Made by a program: the position numbers and the translations under genes
The notes under the pieces: generated by a model
Databases searched by the model: none
Seen by the model: only the letters and a program-made list of their open reading frames with translations
Told to the model about the DNA's origin: nothing
Shown here: in pieces, positions 22,253 through 32,934 of the stretch
Layout of the letters: every line of letters starts with the position of its first letter
Numbering within the stretch: position 1 is the stretch's first letter
Source of the DNA: Jaapia argillacea MUCL 33604
Taxonomy: Eukaryota > Basidiomycota > Agaricomycetes > Jaapiales > Jaapiaceae
Length of the DNA: 64,000 nt
Direction of reading: 5' to 3'
Assembly (NCBI GenBank): GCA_000697665.1
Contig: KL197731.1
Location: forward strand, 26,311-90,310

Positions 22253-23217
22253 GGCTAGAAAATTTGTTCTGAGTTCAGAAGTGAACGTCGCTCTATGGGA
22301 GATCAAAGAGGTGATACATACCATGGAGATTTGAGTCGATCGGGCCGAGGATCTTTAGTTCAGGGCATGACCAACTGAGCTACGGAAGAAGGCCATTCGG
22401 GGACTTGTAAAGTGCGAAGGTGTGCACATCTAGCTGTCGGCTTTTCGAGGGGAGAAAGATGTCACCCCGAAACTTTGGCAAGCGCAAGAGGTTCCCAACC
22501 CCAAATCCTACCGATTGGAAATGAAAACCTGAGAACAGGACGCCCTTGGAACATAGATGTTTCTGCCAGGGTCAGCTGCTGTTCGTTCACGGGAGACAGG
22601 GCGATAACAAGCGCACCGCTGGATCAAGTTGCATACGATCACAATATCACTATTGGACTAGATTGGACTGCAAAATGATTGGGCGACAATCTGTCGTTTC
22701 AAAGTGAGCGCTTGAAGCTTGAAGACCACCCCCAACCTAGTTTCTCGCTCAAGTTTGCCGCCTTCTCGGAATGTTCACACGCAAGTTAAGTTACAGACAC
22801 GACAGTACCTCGGCACTCATCTGTCGACCGCCCCGGACGTCTGGTCCAACACCGAAGCCACACGAACCCTCTGAACAGAAAAGCGGGGTGCCTTCTTTTT
22901 CCAGGGACTGATCTGCTGTTGTGAGCCCGAGAGTCACCCAGCTCCCGTCGTTCCGTAACTTGTTGACCCATTCCTTCCAGACTCAAACGCCACACCCTTT
23001 GAAACATGCTCGGCGGCACAGCTCCGAGTCAGCAACATGATTTCAAGTAGCCATACTTATCCATTCGTGGATTCGCACAATTTCCGGGGATAAATGGGGC
23101 CTTGCTATTTGTACCTCTGCCGCATTGTTCATAGCCATTTATGCCACCGCATCTTAAGGGCTGACTTCGCTTTCGAATCACAATCTCCTCCACTGGCACT
23201 CCATTATCGTAGCAGCA
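22253..23217. other. Divergent intergenic region between the two HSPA12-like genes
   Basis: This presumably contains both promoters. A copy of the A-box-like dispersed repeat lies at about 22353-22500, on the minus strand just upstream of the HSPA12-like ATG, with TAGCTCAGTTGG at about 22371-22382. No clear TATA box is seen on either side. No gene is supported. Confidence 0.5.
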
Positions 23218-26051
23218 ATGGGTTCCAATGCATATGAATCTGGAAAACTTCAAAACGGGCGCTACCTCATCAAGAATGCTACTTTGGGTACTTTTGTCCG
23301 CCTCTTCAACGGAGATGACCCGTCCACTCTTCAGGCCTATGACTCTAACGACTCGGAGGACTTGAAGGTACGCCCCCTCTTCAACTTGATGAGAATCTCG
23401 ATACGATCTCGTTGACCTTCAGTGGGACATTGAAAAAACCTCTGACGGAAAGTACACCGTGACGAACTACAGATGGCATCACAATGTCTACGTTCGTGAC
23501 GAACCAAGTAACCATGATGTGGTCAAGGCTTGGTCGCTATCTGTTGGAAGATCTCCTTTCAAGTGGGAAATTAGACCGATGAAGCAGACTGCCAAGTATC
23601 TGTGAACCAACTTCCTTCCCATGCCCGTGTATCGCCCATGGCTCACCACGTGATGGATTTATTCCAGCATCTCACCAGACAACGACTCGGATCTCTACTG
23701 GGACTTTGGGAATAGTACTACGGGTACAGAGGTGCGTCAATATGACAATTCACTGGCGACAACTTGTCAATGCGTCGGTTCTGCTACCCATACCAAATCT
23801 ATAGCTCAAGGTTAGATACTCCAACATGGCTGGGAATCGTTTCTGGCACTTCATCCGCGCGCCGACCCCTTCCACCGATACATCGCCGCAGCCCACAACT
23901 TCTCCCCGTCCACCACCACCTATAGTCCCACACGACCCACCCCCATCCAACGCACCGAACGACTCACCGAAAGTCTCTCAACCAGACCGTGAAGAGAAGA
24001 AAGCGCTTATTTTCAGTATGGACGTTGGGACAATATCTTCGGTTGGTCATCCTCTCCCGAATCCCTCTTTTTAGCCATCTTTACCTTTTATTGTGTTTAA
24101 AGGTTGTCTCCTTCTTGCGTCCTGACGACGCAGCTCCGGTACCCGTCAGTAATTGGCCTCTGAGCAATGCCAACGTCCGAGCTGTTCCATCGGTTATGAC
24201 ATTCAATCCGGGTGGGAAAATCCTCTATGGGCGTGAATCCGAACCAGCAGGAGGGCCCAATGTCGTGGCAGGTTTCAAGCGCAAGGTGCTTCAGCTGTGG
24301 AGCGCCGATCAGGCTAACGATATTATTCCCGGTCATAGCATCGCATCCGTTTACGAGGATTGGATACGATTTCTATTCCTGCGTGCCAAGGAGGTATTTG
24401 AGAAGAATAAGCGGGGCTCTGATCGCGAAAATGATTGGAAAGAAAGGCTTCTCATATTCGCCATTCCAAATTCTTGGACTTTGACCGAACAGACGATACT
24501 TCGTGACACAATTGTTGCCGCGGGATGTGTCGAAGACAAGAATAACGTCCGCTTCGTAACTGAGTCAGATGCCGTCCTTCACCATCTGATTCACAATAAA
24601 GGGCTGAAGTTCGAGGTCAGTGTCGTGGTAGCTGATAAACATTTTGCTGATGCGATGTCAATATGTCTAGGATAACAAAGAGTTTATCATCTGCGATGCC
24701 GGAGGGTCGACAATTGAGGTGGCCTTGTACCAGGTAAAAAGGGCCAGTCCTTTGATGATTACCCAAAAGGCAAAAGCGCCATCGAGCAGTAGGCCATGTT
24801 ATGTAACTTGCCAAGGGTTCAGGCCTTGATTCTGTGTTTTCCTAGCCGTCAAGCTCGATCTTTTCAAGGCATACACACAATATGCCACAGAGTTGCAAGG
24901 GACCATGGTAAAACCGCAAGAAGGGGAAGATCAGGAAGAGGATTTTGGCGATGAAGCTGGGGAGGAGAAAGAGTGAGTTGACCGACACTGCGTCTCTCAA
25001 TCGGTGACCGTAGCGATTCTAGGGATCCTTTGCAAGATTGTGTTGACACAATCCAAACGGCCATTGATCAAATTGCAGAGGGTAATGCGCCCAAGGTACG
25101 CGTTATTCACTCGTTCTCTTCATCTCTGAAACGAAAATGTCGTAGACGCTTATTTTGATGGGCGGCTTTTTTAACATCCCGCGAGTCTATGATGATTTGC
25201 GCGGACACTACGAAGGAAAAGGGATGGCGGTCGCTAAGCGGTGCGACCTTTCACTGATAGGCTAATACGCTTGACTTACTCGTTCCATAAGGGCTGAACA
25301 GAGCGCTGTTGCGGATGGGGCTCTTTACTTTTATCGCTGCAACGCCGTGGTCGCTCATGCCGCTCCGTTCGGTTATGGTTGTAGTGTCCTAGTGTCAGCA
25401 AAGGCGAACAAAAACGGTATTGAAGGCAGGAAAGTGCTTAGATTCCCGAATGGGTTGTTTGTGGAGGGCGGCTGGAGTCCGATTATCGTCTATGTGAGTC
25501 TTCTAATCACTTATTCCATCACAGGGGGTCCGGAACTCGCAATAGGGACAGCTCGTGCAAGAGGGCGAAAGATCGAAGAGGATGTTCTACACCAAAACTT
25601 ACGCCAGCAGATATGCAGAACTTTCAAAAGTTGAGGTCGACCTATACGCACGGGGAAGAGAAGGAAACCCCGATTGGGTATTTGATAAAAATGGTAAGAA
25701 CAGTTGTTCCGTTATAAGTTCTCACTTCAATAGATTTCTGCTACAGGGAATCTCATGAAAGGTTTCTGGACCGTTGCTACAATTCAAGTCGACTTCTCGG
25801 AACTGGAGGGTAAGTTGGAGAAGGTGAACAGAAGGAATGGCATCCCCTTCTACAAACTCGAGTTCGAGGTTGAGATATTGTTCGGGTCGCAAAGCTTGCA
25901 GGCCACGGTGTTTTGGGGGGAGGGCGGAAAGGTTAGCCGCTGTTTCCAAATTTCTTACCAGCGGTCTACTGATGGAATTTCCCAGTTTATGAAAGAAACG
26001 AGCTTCGCCCCACCAGCCGATGCCTCGGACAAGTTTAAGCATACTCGGTGA
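23218..26051 (+). CDS. Fusion protein: beta-trefoil (I66-like) domain, Pro/Thr linker, HSPA12-like Hsp70 ATPase
   Basis: Thirteen exons (23218-23367, 23423-23601, 23668-23731, 23811-24041, 24103-24615, 24671-24788, 24846-24972, 25023-25095, 25146-25240, 25292-25493, 25552-25693, 25747-25931, 25986-26051) keep one frame for 714 residues. Residues 1-147 are the beta-trefoil domain (KLQNGRYLIKN, KWDIEKTSDGKYTV, DSDLYWDFGN, FWHFIRA). A Pro/Ser/Thr-rich linker follows (about 148-195). The rest is HSPA12-like: a degenerate phosphate-1 loop SMDVGTIS (200-207), CDAGGSTIEVALY (387-399) and LILMGGFFN (487-495). Relative to the neighbour at 20021-22252 it lacks the segment that in the neighbour reads SELIDDSFDDMVGHMF to EKNYFPDG. 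Exon 4 crosses the junction, so the fusion is genomic and not an artefact of joining genes. Catalytic activity is uncertain because of the altered first loop. The last intron (25932-25985) is 54 nt and could also be read through. Confidence 0.72.
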
Positions 26052-26724
26052 AGGGATACCTATGTCGTATGTCGGGCCAGTAGCCTCAAAGCGCTATCCA
26101 GCGGTTGCGGGCAAGTGATTCGGTTGGCAGAGTTGATCATGAAGAAGTTATTCACACATGTGGATCATTGTCGAAGATGTTCCTAATCCAATCAATGGGT
26201 GGCGCTATTGTATTACAACAAGTACAGAGAGCAAGGTGCGACAAGAACACAGATATAACGAACTGGAGACTGGAAGAAGGGGGAAACAGCAAACATGCTC
26301 GATGTCCAATATGATGGAGACTCGGAGCGACTCGAATGAGTAAAGTATATACAGAGTACGGAACCGAACGTGAATGGGAAGAAACATTATTTCGAGTCGC
26401 ATGATGCTAGGTCCATTCGAGGGATTGCGGGGTGGTGGGGGATAACTAGGTCGAACTGTATACGGATGTGACAGTCACTGAGGATTTGGAGGGAATCCGC
26501 CGGACCTCGGGCTGCGCATCAGTCAATTTCACCACCAGAGAGGTTAGGGAATAGGTATGTTGGCGAGGGTCGAGTCTATCGAGGCTGACGGCGGAGAGTG
26601 TAGGAGGATGGTGGGGGTAATGCGGGTATGTGGATGGGTCCAACAATCACGAAGTCTTGGGGACGAGGGAAAGAAACCTAAGAACGGTGCCGGCGCTACA
26701 CGATTGGCGACCAGGACGGAGTAT
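26052..26724. other. Convergent 3' flanks, no gene
   Basis: This lies between the stop codons of the HSPA12 fusion (plus) and the Mo25 gene (minus). Open frames here have no recognisable content. Confidence 0.5.
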
Positions 26725-28164
26725 TCACAGACTCTGAATCTGGACAATAAGGAATTGTTTTTCATCCTGAACGCGAGCAAGTTAGCTCCCGTGAAGATGC
26801 TGACATGAACACGGGTGCTTACCGTGAATTGTTCATCTGCGAACAGAACGGGGAATTATCAGCTTAACTGCGGTTACGAGAATGTGATGACAATCACGAA
26901 CCCTCCTTGTCATTATGGAAGCTCTTGAGGAAAACGAGCAACTTATCCTTATTTCTCCTTAGTATCGTTTCGATCTGTGGAGGTTTCTTGGGATTCGCAA
27001 CGAACACCTGAACAACCAATCAGGAATGTCCGAGAATAAAGGGAAGCGTGCAGGGGCGAACCTTGAAGACGTGGAATGCCTCAAATTGAATATTCTTGCT
27101 TTTGTCTCTGAGCAGGTTCATCATCATCTTCAGGTTGGCTTCGTTTGCAATGTATCGTGTCATGACGTTGAAGTTCGCTCGATCAAGGAGAATTTCACCC
27201 AGTAGTTTGAGAGATTGGCGCTTGGTCACATAGTTGTTGGAGAGGATTAGGGTCGTGAAGGATGAGAAAAACTGTCCACGGGAAATTAACATGCAGTAGA
27301 AGAAAGAGAATCGAAGAACGTACGCGATCATAATTCTTGTCAAGGTATTCCGCTACCATGGGTTTATGTCGTGTGAGCGTCTCTTTGAGGTTTGTGTAAG
27401 CATCACAGGAGATTCCGAACGTCGTCGTTTCGATGTAATGAGGGAACAGGTAGAATCTAGTTCAAATTACGGCATTAGACATCATGACACACGATGAATG
27501 AGATAGGGGCCGAGTGGGCCCCTCACTTACTGCTCGGAATATAACAGAATTTTACAGAGCGGTTCATGCCTCAACATCTCTCTCAGAACCAAGCCCGTGT
27601 TGAGGGCAATCTCCTCGTTCTCATAGCCCTTGAGGGCTGCGAAAATGATATCCTTCTTCTGACATAGGTATTCGACGGTGGGGTATCTTGACCCGATCTG
27701 TCTTCGAAGGAGATTGTTGAATATCTGAACGACGTCCTTTCGAGCCTCGAATTCGAAACGGGCGATGTTGGTCACCAGATGGTAAAGGAGGTCGGTATTG
27801 TAGGTTTCCTGAGCTAGCTGAGCGATAACTTCTGGTATGGGGTCCGCTGTGAGGGAAAGCGTCAGTGGCGTCGCACATCACCCATATAGGGCTCCAAATG
27901 TGAGAGAAAATGCAACGCAAACGTACCGCCGTCACCGTAAAGGATGGCCTTGATCTGCTGGAGATTTCTTGACACATCTTCGTTCGCCTGGGGCACCCAA
28001 CACCCACAATCAACACTCATCGCACCTGGCTAACTTATCGAGACAAAGCGTACCCTTCTCCTTGTCTCGCCGCCTGGTGGACCTGACTCCAGCTTCGGTA
28101 TAGCATCTCTAAGTCCTCGGACGATGTCAGGGGGTGTCCTCGGTTTCGTTCTGAAGAAATTCAT
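26725..28164 (-). CDS. HYM1: Mo25/Hym1 family scaffold protein
   Basis: Eight exons (28054-28164, 27927-27987, 27531-27846, 27324-27456, 27062-27271, 26902-27007, 26823-26836, 26725-26766) give 330 residues, matching the usual length of about 340. Clear family signatures: [93 protein letters not shown] and EDEQFTDEKQFLI. Mo25 is a helical-repeat scaffold that activates Ste20/GCK-type kinases and works in the RAM/MOR pathway controlling polarity and cell separation (Hym1 in yeast, HymA in Aspergillus). Exon 7 is a 14-nt microexon. It looks intact and conserved, a good anchor gene between the variable blocks. Confidence 0.95.
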
Positions 28165-28696
28165 CGCCGCCAGCACGAAACAAACCCAGAATCAACGATT
28201 CTATGTGTATCAGATAGTTTCTGTCGATGTAGACAGGAGGAAATAAGGGGGAGACGAAACCAATAGGCGAGTGTCCGTGGTGGAGAGGTTTGGTTGAAGT
28301 GCTTGATGCTCGGCAACCACCGCAATTGCCGTAATTACACTCCTCGGCAATTCTGTCAACTCAGCATGTGTCAGCTGGAAAATATTGGTTCTCCCTTCTT
28401 GCCCTTTGCTCCCCGTCGCACCAGCTAGCTAAGAAGTCGACTACACAAAGACCCCAACATCCAGTTGGTTTGACCTGCAAATACCTGCAAGCCCCATAGT
28501 GTGAACTGGGAAACCCATTGATATGGCACAGTCTACGTCTTCATCATGCCACAACACGAAAGCACGAAGTCAAAAGGGAGTTCATTGGAGGCCTCCTTCA
28601 CAAGGTAAATAAATTACACCTCCATAGATGATGAAAGGTCATGGTACATTATGATACAACCCGAAACCACCCAGATGTTCTTCATTTTGCAGACGA
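28165..28696. other. Mo25 5' flank and GNA1 3' flank
   Basis: No additional gene supported; an imperfect run of polypyrimidine and AT-rich sequence only. Confidence 0.45.
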
Positions 28697-29427
28697 TCAG
28701 AGTCGAGGAGATTGCACATGCTCCTTGGGCGCATACTTCGCCTGGAAGAAGATCCAAGTTAGCGTCTATCCACAAGGTGGAGCTAGTTAGACTCACCATC
28801 TCGTTTTCCTTCTGCACATATCCACATTTCTGGTAGAAAGCTGGAATAGGGAGAACCAATGAGCGTCGGTGGATGCGAACCGGTGTGACAAAAACGCACG
28901 AATATTATCGTTGCTACAGTTGAGGATCGTCTTGTAGCATCCGCTGTTCTCGCTCAACCCAGTCAACACCTGGATGATTCTCAGCCCCAACTTCTTCCCT
29001 TGTTGCTTCTTGTCAACCGCAATATCTTCAATATGACCCACACTCCCCAACCCTCGCAGGAACTTCCTCTCGATGAAGACTGTGCCAACGCCGATAATAA
29101 CGTCGGTATTTTTGTCGACCATGACGATCATGTAGTACGTCAGGGGCAGGGCGCGCATTGCGTGGAACTGAGCCACCCATGCCTCCTCACCAGGGTCCGT
29201 CACGACAGTGAGGACGGAAAGAACGTCAAGGTGGCCACGTCGGTAGTCTGTAGCAGCAAGTGGACGAACCTATCGAGCAAGCGCGCGACAAAACGTTAAC
29301 TAAAGAACATCGGAAGAAGCGGCCGAGTACTCACATGGACGTCCTGATGCAGTTGATTCTTAACTTCGAGGGAGATCAGCTCGGCCGGAAAGAGAAGGTC
29401 AAGCTCAGAGTCTGGCGTGAACGGCAT
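28697..29427 (-). CDS. GNA1: Glucosamine 6-phosphate N-acetyltransferase
   Basis: Four exons (29335-29427, 28900-29269, 28797-28840, 28697-28741) encode 183 residues. The GNAT fold is recognisable: VRPLAATDYRRGHLDVLSVL near the start of exon 2, then HIEDIAVDKKQQGKKLG (acetyl-CoA loop) and GCYKTILNCSNDN, and FYQKCGYVQKENEM. The enzyme acetylates glucosamine 6-phosphate with acetyl-CoA in the cytosol, the committed step to UDP-GlcNAc, which feeds chitin, N-glycans and GPI anchors. The ATG at 29427 is chosen because the preceding in-frame ATG would add a 30-residue Ser/Thr/Leu stretch not expected for the family. The gene looks intact. Confidence 0.95.
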
Positions 29428-29806
29428 TTTCGTAGAAACGAGAGTCGAGTAAATGGGAGTCGAGGGAGAAAAACTATAGGAAAGTGGGTTGAGGAGATGG
29501 TTGTTGACTAGCAGCAAACGTTGGTTGTCACTTATAGCAGTTGCCTCTTTTGGACACAGCCTGAAGGCGATGCTCGGGGCGATACTCCACCCGATGTCAG
29601 TAGCACGAAGGCGATTTCTGATTACCGTGGAGGCTGTGGTAGGCAGTTAGGTAGTGTACAACCAGTGAGTGCTAGTGCAGATGGTAGTATGATAGAATTT
29701 TCGGAAAGCGAAATGAGTGTGGCACAGTGACAATGGGTGTACAGGCAAAGGAGTGTTTTACGATGTAGTAGTTTCAAATCCAATCATCTTGGTACAATAA
29801 CGACAT
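29428..29806. other. GNA1 5' flank and P1 3' flank
   Basis: No gene supported in this stretch. Confidence 0.45.
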
Positions 29807-31737
29807 TTAAGTAAAGGGGAGCCAGGGGACGCGGGCGGAGACGTTGCTTCTTTTCTTGGTTGGAGTGGATGGGCTCATGGGTGATAAAGGGATGTCGGCG
29901 TTGAAGTCCGGAGGAGTGTACGGTTGAGGAACGATCGAGCGAGGTTTCGAAGAACCTGCTCTGCTGGAGAGTGTCGATTTGCGTTCTCGTTCTCTTGGAG
30001 GAGACTTGCTATCATCACTCAGTGGCAGTGACAAGCGGCTTTCTTCTCCTTCCGAGCCGTAGAAGATCCTCTCTACAAACGGTGTGAGTTCAACCGCACA
30101 ACGATCGGGGAGAAGATACTCACCGTCAAATCGAGTCGTATCAGGGAAAGAAGTAGTTGAGGGGGTGCGGAGTGATTCTAGCACGTCCTCAACTGTAATC
30201 TCGGAGCTGGCAAGGGAAGGAAGGGAGTAAACTGAGGGGGTGGAATATTCGCTATCTGTGTCTGGTTCACGGGGGAACGGGACATGAACATCATGTCCTA
30301 CACCCCACTGTCGACTAGAGGGTGTCGAACGACCCGAAAAAGTTGACCCTTCAATGGATTCATCCGCATCGTACGCGCCTGGAGACGCGGTTGTACGATC
30401 AGACACCAGTGAACTCGGGGTTGGAGTTGGTGATCGATCTTCCTCCTCAACTGTCGCCGATGCCCTGGGAGTGGAAGACGACAAGGTAGTCCCAATAGAT
30501 GGCCGATAATCGATGAATTCCAGGCTGATAGGCGACACAGGAGGGGTTGGGAGCCCGCCGGTTGGCGTAGGCTTGGCTCGAGGCCATGCGACTCGACTTT
30601 GCTTCTGTGTACCACCTTGAACCGCGGGTTTGAACAACGATGGGACAAAATGACGACGTCCGCCGCCAGGCATAACAGGTGGCCGGGCGTTAGATGCGCT
30701 GCTTGACTCCGCAAAACTCGACCCAGACAGTGGGGGAGGCGCTGCAGTCGGTCCTCCAGAAACTTTGGGCGGTTTAGTAACGCTGGGTGTGGCTCGACGA
30801 CCACCTCCGGGCTTGACTTTCTTGGACCGGTCAGAAGCGAATGTAGGAGAGAATGTGACGGCGTTGATGCAGCGATCCGCTTCGGACATCATAACTTTGG
30901 TCCTGTTGTACCCAGTGTAGTTGGCGGAGCGCCCTGCATCTGAGGTAACGGGAATGTCTTGGATAATCCGTTTACCGAATTCACCGATTACCTATGCGAA
31001 TGCGCGATGAGTTGCATATTTTATCGAGCATAGCAGAATATACACTCACAGATCCTTTTCTGGAGCACTCCTGCAGAGCGCCAAACATGATCGAGACCCA
31101 GTCTCTTACTGTGGACCGCTTGAATTCGACCAAAGAGGCCTCCTTGGCCATGATCTCAGCGTTGACTTCTCTAATCTGAGTCTTGAACGCGTTGAGTTCG
31201 TCCAGCCTTCTCTGCACGGCGCTATCGTAGGGGTTCATGCCTACCATGGATCGCTCCACGGCTCCGACTTGCGAAGAAAGAGAATGGCGGCGGGACTTGA
31301 GACCATCTAAGTGCTTTGTGGTTGACAGGATGTATTCGACGTGTTGACGGACAGGTTGAATGCGCGAAGAGAAATTGTTGAGACACGACGAAAACCGGCC
31401 AAGTAGAGTGCAGCACGCCTGTAGAGGATCCTGTCACAACGTTGAGTCGACAGTATCAAAATTGAATATTGAAAGGATTACTCACTCGAAAATCGTGGCT
31501 TTCAGCCCAGCCCCAAGATTCAATTGCACTCGAGACAGTGGAAAATTCGGCACTTAATCTTGCGAGGCTATAATTTTTTTTGAGCACATAGACGGCAAGG
31601 TTGAGCAGTTACAAAACGACATACGATTGGATGAATGACTCTTCTGAGTCGGCAAGATTTTGAAGGAGGTCCTGGTCTTCCTCTAAGGAGAATGTGCTGC
31701 GAGTCCGTGATGTGTACGCCGACGACGAATCAGACAT
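29807..31737 (-). CDS. Pil1-like eisosome/BAR-domain protein P1
   Basis: Four exons (31625-31737, 31486-31567, 31050-31430, 29807-30991), 586 residues. The first about 225 residues follow the Pil1/Lsp1 plan: LLQNLADSEESFIQS (compare yeast LSQLVKIEKNVLRSM), SAIESWGWAESHDF, a long helical segment with LNAFKTQIREVNAEI and EASLVEFKRSTVRDW, then VIGEFGKRIIQDIP and NYTGYNRTKVMMSEA. Pil1 proteins self-assemble into banana-shaped dimers that coat plasma-membrane furrows. The tail (about 230-586) is Ser/Pro-rich and disordered with two PGGGRR motifs. Exon 2 is 82 nt and exon 3 is 381 nt, as in most paralogs here. A possible 51-nt in-frame intron at 30073-30123 has good borders and may be optional. Confidence 0.83.
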
Positions 31738-32287
31738 GGTGGGGGTGAACGCGAACGTAGTGGGCTATTGGGTGTGGAGGAAAAGTTGGAGGAAGACGTC
31801 CTGCAAGCGGCAATTTCTATTCCCCCTCCAGTGCCGGGCTGGGTGCCGTTTGTCGAAACGTCAAGATTGTCAGAATGCGTCAACCCGAGCTCCAGATTCC
31901 CTTTGGACATCCTCGAACGCTGTTCGGCTCATCTAGCGCAGATATCGAAACGCGAAGCGGTTGTGGACATTCATCTCTACCAAAACAAGACGAATCAGCG
32001 ATTCCTGGGAACACAAATCGCAGTAATTTCAACATGGAGGCAGAACCAATACCATCAACTGACCCTGACGCTTTGCGATCGTACGTATCTAAGTATGATC
32101 TCCGTTTGCCATGCCTGATGCGAACAAGCATTAACCATCATGAATCGATCGAGGCTCGGCCCTGAGAGGGGTTAAAGCCCGACGAAATTAAAAACCGTCA
32201 AGAGACTGATTCGTTGAGAGGTTTCACGACTGGCCAGGTTTTGACAAACTCACAGAGTGAATTCTTCAAGCCATGGCGAGCAGAATA
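31738..32287. other. P1 promoter region, no supported gene
   Basis: A plus-strand frame at about 31768-32118 has regular composition (PPVPGWVPFVETSRL) but no recognised domain, and overlaps the P1 5' flank. It could be a gene fragment. I leave it uncalled. Confidence 0.4.
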
Positions 32288-32647
32288 CTGTACATTTTCG
32301 ACCAACCCGGCGGGGGTTGTGACCTGTGACCACTTGGACACGAAACGGCGCGACGGCGAAGGGGCTAGGGACGTGTGACCGACGGTCAAACTTGCGGCGG
32401 CGGGAGTGGTATGTGTGGTCCCCAAGGCACACTATCGCGTCCCATATCGTTCTGTTGGTTTTACGACGTTTCTGGAGCTAGAATAATCACGATTGGGCCC
32501 CGCAGGGCCGAAAAAACTTGAAAACTGGGCCGCGGGAAGGTCCGTCACACCCGGCGGAGGTCCCGGTGACCTGTGACCAAAGCCACGAAACGGCGAGGAT
32601 GAGGGCCCTGTGACCTGTGACCCGCCGGGTTGGTCGAAAATGTACAG
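32288..32647. mobile_element. MITE with perfect terminal inverted repeats and TA target site (Tc1/mariner-like)
   Basis: CTGTACATTTTCGACCAACC... at 32288 and its exact reverse complement ending at 32647 form perfect inverted ends. Including the flanking TA dinucleotides the identity spans 30 bp (32285-32314 and 32621-32650). TA on both sides is the target duplication of Tc1/mariner-type elements. The 360-bp interior has no coding capacity but holds two direct repeats around TGACCTGTGACC...CGAAACGGCG. Perfect ends suggest recent insertion. Confidence 0.7.
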
Positions 32648-32934
32648 TATGGGGGCCCGCGGAAGTTTTGACTGGCGCGGTTTCCATATATGGCACAAAT
32701 ACTGATCGCGTCGATGGACAGATAAACGTAACATATGTCCGTGTCGGGGCAGAAATACGTCGGCATCGTGGAATTACAGACACTGGGAAGGGGAAGGTGA
32801 ACTGAGCCGTGGCTATCAGTAGTACGGAGAATTAACTTTAACTGGTATCGGTGAATGACCGGGAACATAATACGTAGTCGATACGGGAATCAACACATAA
32901 GGGCACTAACGGAGGCGAAGATCAGGATCCATCA

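Noticed and set aside
22345-22400. tRNA gene
   Set aside because: The A-box matches, but no acceptor, anticodon or T stems can be paired; kept only as a repeat with an A-box-like core.
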